Below are positions 31,925-35,294 of a DNA stretch of 35,294 bases, in pieces. The position numbers and the translations under genes are program-made. The notes under the pieces are model-generated. The model did not search any database and was not told where the DNA came from. It saw only the letters and a list, made by a program, of their open reading frames with translations. The DNA lies in contig JBJOGW010000087.1 in assembly GCA_046048055.1 (NCBI GenBank), positions 1 through 35,294 on the forward strand, written 5' to 3'. Within the stretch, counting starts at the first letter, position 1; the number at the start of each line of letters is the position of its first letter. Source of the stretch: SYAC01 sp046048055. GTDB taxonomy: Bacteria; Planctomycetota; Phycisphaerae; Phycisphaerales; SM1A02.

Positions 31925-32545
31925 ATGAGCGACCGGTATCGCTGCATCCTCCTGTTTGGTGCCCCCGGTGCGGGCAAGGGCACGCAGGGCAAGATCCTGG
32001 GCCACATCCCGGGATTCTTTCACCTGGCCTGCGGCGATGTCTTCCGCTCGCTGGACCTGGCCAGCCCGCTGGGACGGAAGTTCATGGAGTTCAGCAGTCG
32101 TGGCGAGCTGGTGCCCGACGAGCTCACGGTGGAGATGTGGAAGCAGAACATGCATGCCCAGACGGTGCTGAGCCTGTTCAAGCCGTCACAGGACCTGCTG
32201 ATCCTGGACGGCATCCCGCGAACCACCGCGCAGGCCAAGGCGCTGGAGAAGCACCTGGACGTGCTGATGGTGCTGCACCTGATCTGTCCAGACGAGCAGG
32301 AGATGATGCACCGGATGCGGCGACGGGCCCTGAAGGAGAACCGCCTCGACGACGCCGACGAGAAGGTGATCCGCCGCCGCTTCGAGGTGTATCACCGCGA
32401 GACGGCGCCCGTGCTGGGCTTCTATCCCAAGTCGATCGTGCGCGAGGTGCCGGCCACCGGGAGTCCCGCCATGGTGCTGATGAAGGTGCTGGACATGGTC
32501 GCGCCGCTGCAGGACCACCACTTCCGCAATCCCCTCAACGCCTAG
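31925..32545 (+). CDS. adk: Adenylate kinase, short-LID type
   Basis: The 206-aa P-loop nucleotide monophosphate kinase converts AMP and ATP to two ADP. The P-loop GAPGAGKGT is at 12-20. An NMP-binding arginine lies in DVFRSL, and the DGIPRTTAQA segment replaces the common DGFPRT. The LID region is short: RRRALKENRLDDADEKVIRR, followed by YHRETAPVLGFY. The zinc-type or long LID of most bacterial Adk is missing, so the protein resembles cytosolic AK1 and UMP/CMP kinases. Preference for UMP or CMP is therefore possible, though adk is the simplest call. A strong AAAGGAG ribosome-binding site supports the start. It faces recJ at its 5' end and the PDZ gene at its 3' end. Confidence 0.88.
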   Translation: MSDRYRCILLFGAPGAGKGTQGKILGHIPGFFHLACGDVFRSLDLASPLGRKFMEFSSRGELVPDELTVEMWKQNMHAQTVLSLFKPSQDLLILDGIPRTTAQAKALEKHLDVLMVLHLICPDEQEMMHRMRRRALKENRLDDADEKVIRRRFEVYHRETAPVLGFYPKSIVREVPATGSPAMVLMKVLDMVAPLQDHHFRNPLNA

Positions 32546-32573
32546 GCCGCATCGGCCCATCGCCACCTCGCAC

Positions 32574-33503
32574 TCACCGGCCGGTGGGCAGGTTCGCTGG
32601 TCGCACCAGCACCGGCTCCGGAGGCGAGAACCGCTCCTGGATCACCCGCATCAGCATGCGGCGTTGCTGCATCACGGGATTCGTGTTGCGAAGCATGCCC
32701 GGCGCCCCGGGATCCGCCCTGTCGAGCAGGTCGGCATCACCCAGAGCCACGCGAAACTCCATCACGCGCTCCAGCGGCTGTCCCTCCGGACCCACCAGCA
32801 CGCGATTGGCGGCGTCGCGCTGGTTGCGGACCACCTCCAGCAGCACCTCGTGTCCGGGCGGGTGCATCTGCAGCACACTCACCATGTCACTGGAACGGAT
32901 CATGGGCTGTCCATCGATGCGACGGATCAGGTCACCCGGGAGCAGCATGCGATCGGCGGGGAGACCCGGGATGGTGGCCTGCACGATGATGCCCGGGCGA
33001 TTGGGCGGCGAACTGCCCATGCGAACACCCAGCGCGCCGCGAGGCCGCTCCAGGGCGCGGCGACAGGCCACCTCAAGCAGCCGCTCGTGGGCCTCTGGCG
33101 TCAGGCCGCCACGGTCGAGCACGGCCCAGATCTCGGCATCCTGAATGCCGCGACTCCGAAGCCGGTCCGAGGCGGCCTCGCGGCGCTCGAACGACGGATC
33201 GTCGAGCGTGGCCACGTCGGCGAGTACCGATTCGCCCACGCGGATCGCCTGGAGCCGCTCCGCCCCCATGGCCTCGATCTCCGCGGCCATCGCTCGGTCC
33301 GGCACCGGGGGCATGCGGTCGGGAAGTCCCTCGGCCTCGACCAACCGATCCGCCTCCATCGGCATCCGCACCGGTGCCACGGGCCGAACGGGGGGCCGCA
33401 CCGCTGGTCGCCCCGCCGGCGGATCCTGGGCCATCGCCGTCACGCCAATGAGGCAAGCAGCCGCCGCTGCAGCGAGGCGGCCTCCGATGCGATCCAGTCG
33501 CAT
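32574..33503 (-). CDS. Exported PDZ-domain protein
   Basis: From ATG 33503 the 309-aa protein has a signal peptide (RLAAAAAACLIGVTAMAQ), then a Pro/Arg-rich spacer. A helical region with DDPSFERREAASDRLRSRG follows, a motif seen in other exported planctomycete-like proteins before substrate-binding folds. The PDZ domain is at about residues 158-235, with the carboxylate loop RGALGVRMG and GDLIRRIDGQPM. There is no trypsin-like protease domain, so it is a PDZ adaptor rather than a DegP protease. The frame is open 90 bp further upstream, but the signal peptide fixes this start. The start overlaps the upstream kinase gene by 64 bp. Function unknown; proteolysis regulation or envelope scaffolding are possible. 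Confidence 0.75.
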   Translation of the reverse strand: MRLDRIGGRLAAAAAACLIGVTAMAQDPPAGRPAVRPPVRPVAPVRMPMEADRLVEAEGLPDRMPPVPDRAMAAEIEAMGAERLQAIRVGESVLADVATLDDPSFERREAASDRLRSRGIQDAEIWAVLDRGGLTPEAHERLLEVACRRALERPRGALGVRMGSSPPNRPGIIVQATIPGLPADRMLLPGDLIRRIDGQPMIRSSDMVSVLQMHPPGHEVLLEVVRNQRDAANRVLVGPEGQPLERVMEFRVALGDADLLDRADPGAPGMLRNTNPVMQQRRMLMRVIQERFSPPEPVLVRPANLPTGR

Positions 33504-34498
33504 CGCCTTCGGACCAGCGTGAGCACCGGCAGCGCCCGAAGCGTTCCAAAGCGTCCGTCCTTGGCGATGGAAATCGCCGTCTCGGCGATGCATGCCTCCA
33601 TCATAAGTGGAGGCACCAGCTCCGCCGCCCGCCGCACGGCCCGGTCGCCGAACCGGACGTAGCCCTGCGCAAAGGCCATGAACCGGGCCTCATGGAACGC
33701 GCACGGCCACTGGTCGATCGCGGCACCTGGTCCCGATCGGGCGGCGAACTGCAGCAGCCCATTGGCAAAGTCCATCACGGCGGGTTCCAGTCGAGCCGCG
33801 TCAAAATCGATGACCGCCGCGAGACGGAGGCGATCGAACAGCAGGTTGCCCGGATGAAAGTCACCGTGCACCACCTGACTGTCCATGGTGCCGATGCCTC
33901 GGTCCTCCACCATCGAGCTGGCTCGCTGGTAGTGGTCGCCCAGCGCGGCCACGATCGTTCCCACACCGCCGACCTCCGCCATGGGGTCGGCCCGGCAGAC
34001 GGCCTGCGGCACGCGGCGCAGGGCCTCCATCACCACCAGGCTGGCGTGAAAGCTCCCGGCCTGCACGTGCCCGTGCCAGGCCATTTCCAGGCCCACCGCA
34101 TGCAGCCGACCCAATGCCTCCCCGGCCTGCAGCGCCTCCTCGGCGGTGCGCGTCCATCTTCCGCCCGGCGCTCTGGGAAAAAGCTCGAACACCGCGTTGT
34201 CCACGTACACGAACGTGTCCCCCTCGCGCGACCGCAGCGGAGCCGCCACGGGCACGCCGGCCTCCACCGCCGCCTCCATGAACGCGTGCGAGAAGGAGAG
34301 CCGATCGGCACGATCCCGCCCGGGAGCCCGTCGCTTGAGAACGAACTGGCCGCGCGGCGTGGTCACCACCCACTTGGGGCTGGAGCGACTTCCGCCGGCA
34401 AGCGGTTCATGGTGCTGCACCAGCCCGATGTCCCAACGGGCCAGCGCCTGCTCCCCCTGCTCCGCGTGGATGCCCCGGACCGCCGGGTCACTCGGCAT
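33440..34498 (-). CDS. APH-fold kinase (phosphotransferase family)
   Basis: The 352-aa protein has the aminoglycoside phosphotransferase/homoserine-kinase-type-II fold. Candidate ATP lysine is K55 (FVLKRR). The catalytic loop is HGDFHPGN (H211, D213, N218), and the metal-binding DFD starts at D231 (AVIDFDAAR). The N-lobe has the FVYVDNAVFELFPRAPG strand typical of the HSK-II/CotS-like branch rather than antibiotic-resistance enzymes. Substrate is unknown; a small-molecule alcohol or sugar is likely. The start overlaps the yicC stop by 11 bp and the C-terminus overlaps the PDZ gene by 64 bp, making a compact operon. There is no evidence it confers resistance. Confidence 0.82.
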   Translation of the reverse strand: MPSDPAVRGIHAEQGEQALARWDIGLVQHHEPLAGGSRSSPKWVVTTPRGQFVLKRRAPGRDRADRLSFSHAFMEAAVEAGVPVAAPLRSREGDTFVYVDNAVFELFPRAPGGRWTRTAEEALQAGEALGRLHAVGLEMAWHGHVQAGSFHASLVVMEALRRVPQAVCRADPMAEVGGVGTIVAALGDHYQRASSMVEDRGIGTMDSQVVHGDFHPGNLLFDRLRLAAVIDFDAARLEPAVMDFANGLLQFAARSGPGAAIDQWPCAFHEARFMAFAQGYVRFGDRAVRRAAELVPPLMMEACIAETAISIAKDGRFGTLRALPVLTLVRRRCDWIASEAASLQRRLLASLA

Positions 34499-35294
34499 TC
34501 GCCGCCTGTTCCTTGATGCGGTCGATCGCGGTCTTCATCTCGACCACGCGCCGGGCGATGTCCAGGTCGCTGCCCTTGCTGGCGATGGTGTTGGCCTCGC
34601 GGAGCATCTCCTGGGCCAGAAAGTCCAGGGTTCGTCCGATCGGCTCGGGGTTGGAGGGATCCAGCAGCTCTCGCAGGTGCTGCAGATGTCCGCCCAGCCG
34701 CTCCACCTCCTCGGCGATGTCGGATCGCTCGGCGAAGGTGGCCACCTCGCGCAGCACATCCTCCTCGCGGGCGGCCACGCCGGCCTCGTTGAGCAGGCCG
34801 GTCATGCGGGCGGTCAGGCGCTCGCCATAGAGACGGCTGACCTCGGGCGCCCGATCCCGCACCTCGTCCAGACGCGTCTGGATGGTGTCCCCCAGTGAAC
34901 GCAGCAACTCGCCAAGCGCCGCGCCTTCGCGCTCGCGCATGACGAAGAGGGCCCGCACGGCATCCTCCAGCAGGCTTGACAGCACCGGTCGTGCCGCCTC
35001 GGCCACGGCCGCGCCGCCATCATCCGTGACCACGCCCGGCAGGCCCAGCAGGGCTGCGGCATCCACGCGCACCGACCCGCCACCCACCACCGACTCGAGT
35101 TGCTGCAGGTAGCTGCGGAGGGCCGCGGCGTTGATCTGCCCGCAGCTGCGCGCGGTGCCGTCACCAAGTCGCACCGTGAGCGAGACGCTGCCCCGGGCGA
35201 TGCGCCGCGCCAGCCACGCCTCGAGCTCGCCTTCGAGCGAACTCAGGGAACTCGGCAGCCGCACCGTGGCCTTGAAGGAGCGGTTGTTCACCGA
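34488..35294 (-). CDS. yicC: YicC/YloC-family protein, cut at window end
   Basis: About 268 residues are visible, reading off the right edge. The first visible segment VNNRSFKATVRLPSSLSSLE corresponds to the RSVNNRFLK-type block normally about 30 residues inside YicC, so the true N-terminus (usually with MTGFG) lies beyond the window. The C-terminal DUF1732 part is complete: FLAQEMLREANTIASKGSDL followed by IARRVVEMKTAIDRIKEQ. YicC/YloC proteins are endoribonucleases linked to stationary-phase survival and small-RNA turnover in other bacteria. Downstream genes overlap it, so it probably heads this operon. The GTG at 35291 should not be read as a start. Confidence 0.9.
   Translation of the reverse strand, partial: SVNNRSFKATVRLPSSLSSLEGELEAWLARRIARGSVSLTVRLGDGTARSCGQINAAALRSYLQQLESVVGGGSVRVDAAALLGLPGVVTDDGGAAVAEAARPVLSSLLEDAVRALFVMREREGAALGELLRSLGDTIQTRLDEVRDRAPEVSRLYGERLTARMTGLLNEAGVAAREEDVLREVATFAERSDIAEEVERLGGHLQHLRELLDPSNPEPIGRTLDFLAQEMLREANTIASKGSDLDIARRVVEMKTAIDRIKEQAANAE

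Noticed and set aside
32575..32586. Perfect palindrome CACCGGCCGGTG as a terminator
   Set aside because: It lies inside the last codons of the PDZ gene and has no T tract; likely chance in GC-rich sequence.
33440..34498. Aminoglycoside resistance gene
   Set aside because: Only the general APH kinase fold is seen; the N-lobe and operon context do not match resistance enzymes.

Overview
The window is a gene-dense, high-GC bacterial chromosome segment carrying one large type II secretion (T2SS) operon followed by housekeeping genes in short operons on both strands. The gene order, the Gly/Pro-rich inserts in secretion proteins, a eukaryote-like UDP-sugar pyrophosphorylase and a PTPS-III-like pterin enzyme suggest a planctomycete, possibly of the Phycisphaerae. 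This placement is an inference from gene content; there is no rRNA or other direct marker.

Layout. 1-1106: the start of an MFS transporter (minus) divergent from scoA, a CoA-transferase subunit A with no subunit B beside it. 1245-17046: a plus-strand T2SS cluster in the order [secreted LTXXQ-like protein]-gspE-F-G-H-I-J-K-L-M-[GspC-like]-gspD-[lipoprotein]. Most junctions overlap by a few bases (GTGA, ATGA, ATGGCTGA), which implies translational coupling. Likely internal promoters precede gspG and gspD. 17065-21282: a minus-strand 145-aa protein that is almost all Asp/Glu, and a 1243-aa exported PQQ/beta-propeller-like protein. 21307-21780: a LEA14-like lipoprotein divergent from it. 21781-24320 (minus): polyphosphate kinase downstream of a PTPS-family enzyme. 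24405-25793: phosphoglucosamine-mutase-like enzyme. 25806-27984 (minus): pdxJ-dapA-Nudix operon. 28015-30124: phoU and a UDP-N-acetylhexosamine pyrophosphorylase. 30129-31853 (minus): recJ. 31925-32545: short-LID adenylate kinase. 32574-35294 (minus): yicC (cut by the window end), an APH-fold kinase and a PDZ protein.

How the genes work together. The T2SS genes supply the ATPase, platform, five pseudopilins, inner-membrane assembly proteins and secretin; no prepilin peptidase (GspO) is present here. GlmM and the pyrophosphorylase are consecutive-type steps toward UDP-GlcNAc. PhoU and Ppk both touch phosphate physiology but are in separate operons.

The strongest non-textbook signals are: (i) at the five divergent gene pairs, nine of ten start codons lie 6-10 nt downstream of a TANNNT -10-like hexamer, which suggests leaderless or nearly leaderless mRNAs, with two -10 hexamers sharing two bases at 21291-21300; (ii) a roughly 50-residue C-terminal helical module shared by the adjacent GspL-like and GspC-like proteins; (iii) the polyacidic protein encoded by a trinucleotide-like tract; (iv) an ExxHGH motif replacing the catalytic-Cys motif in the PTPS protein; (v) a secretin with an apparent extra N-domain. 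No tRNA, rRNA, CRISPR array, insertion sequence or convincing Rho-independent terminator was seen, and no stretch longer than 300 bases lacks a gene.
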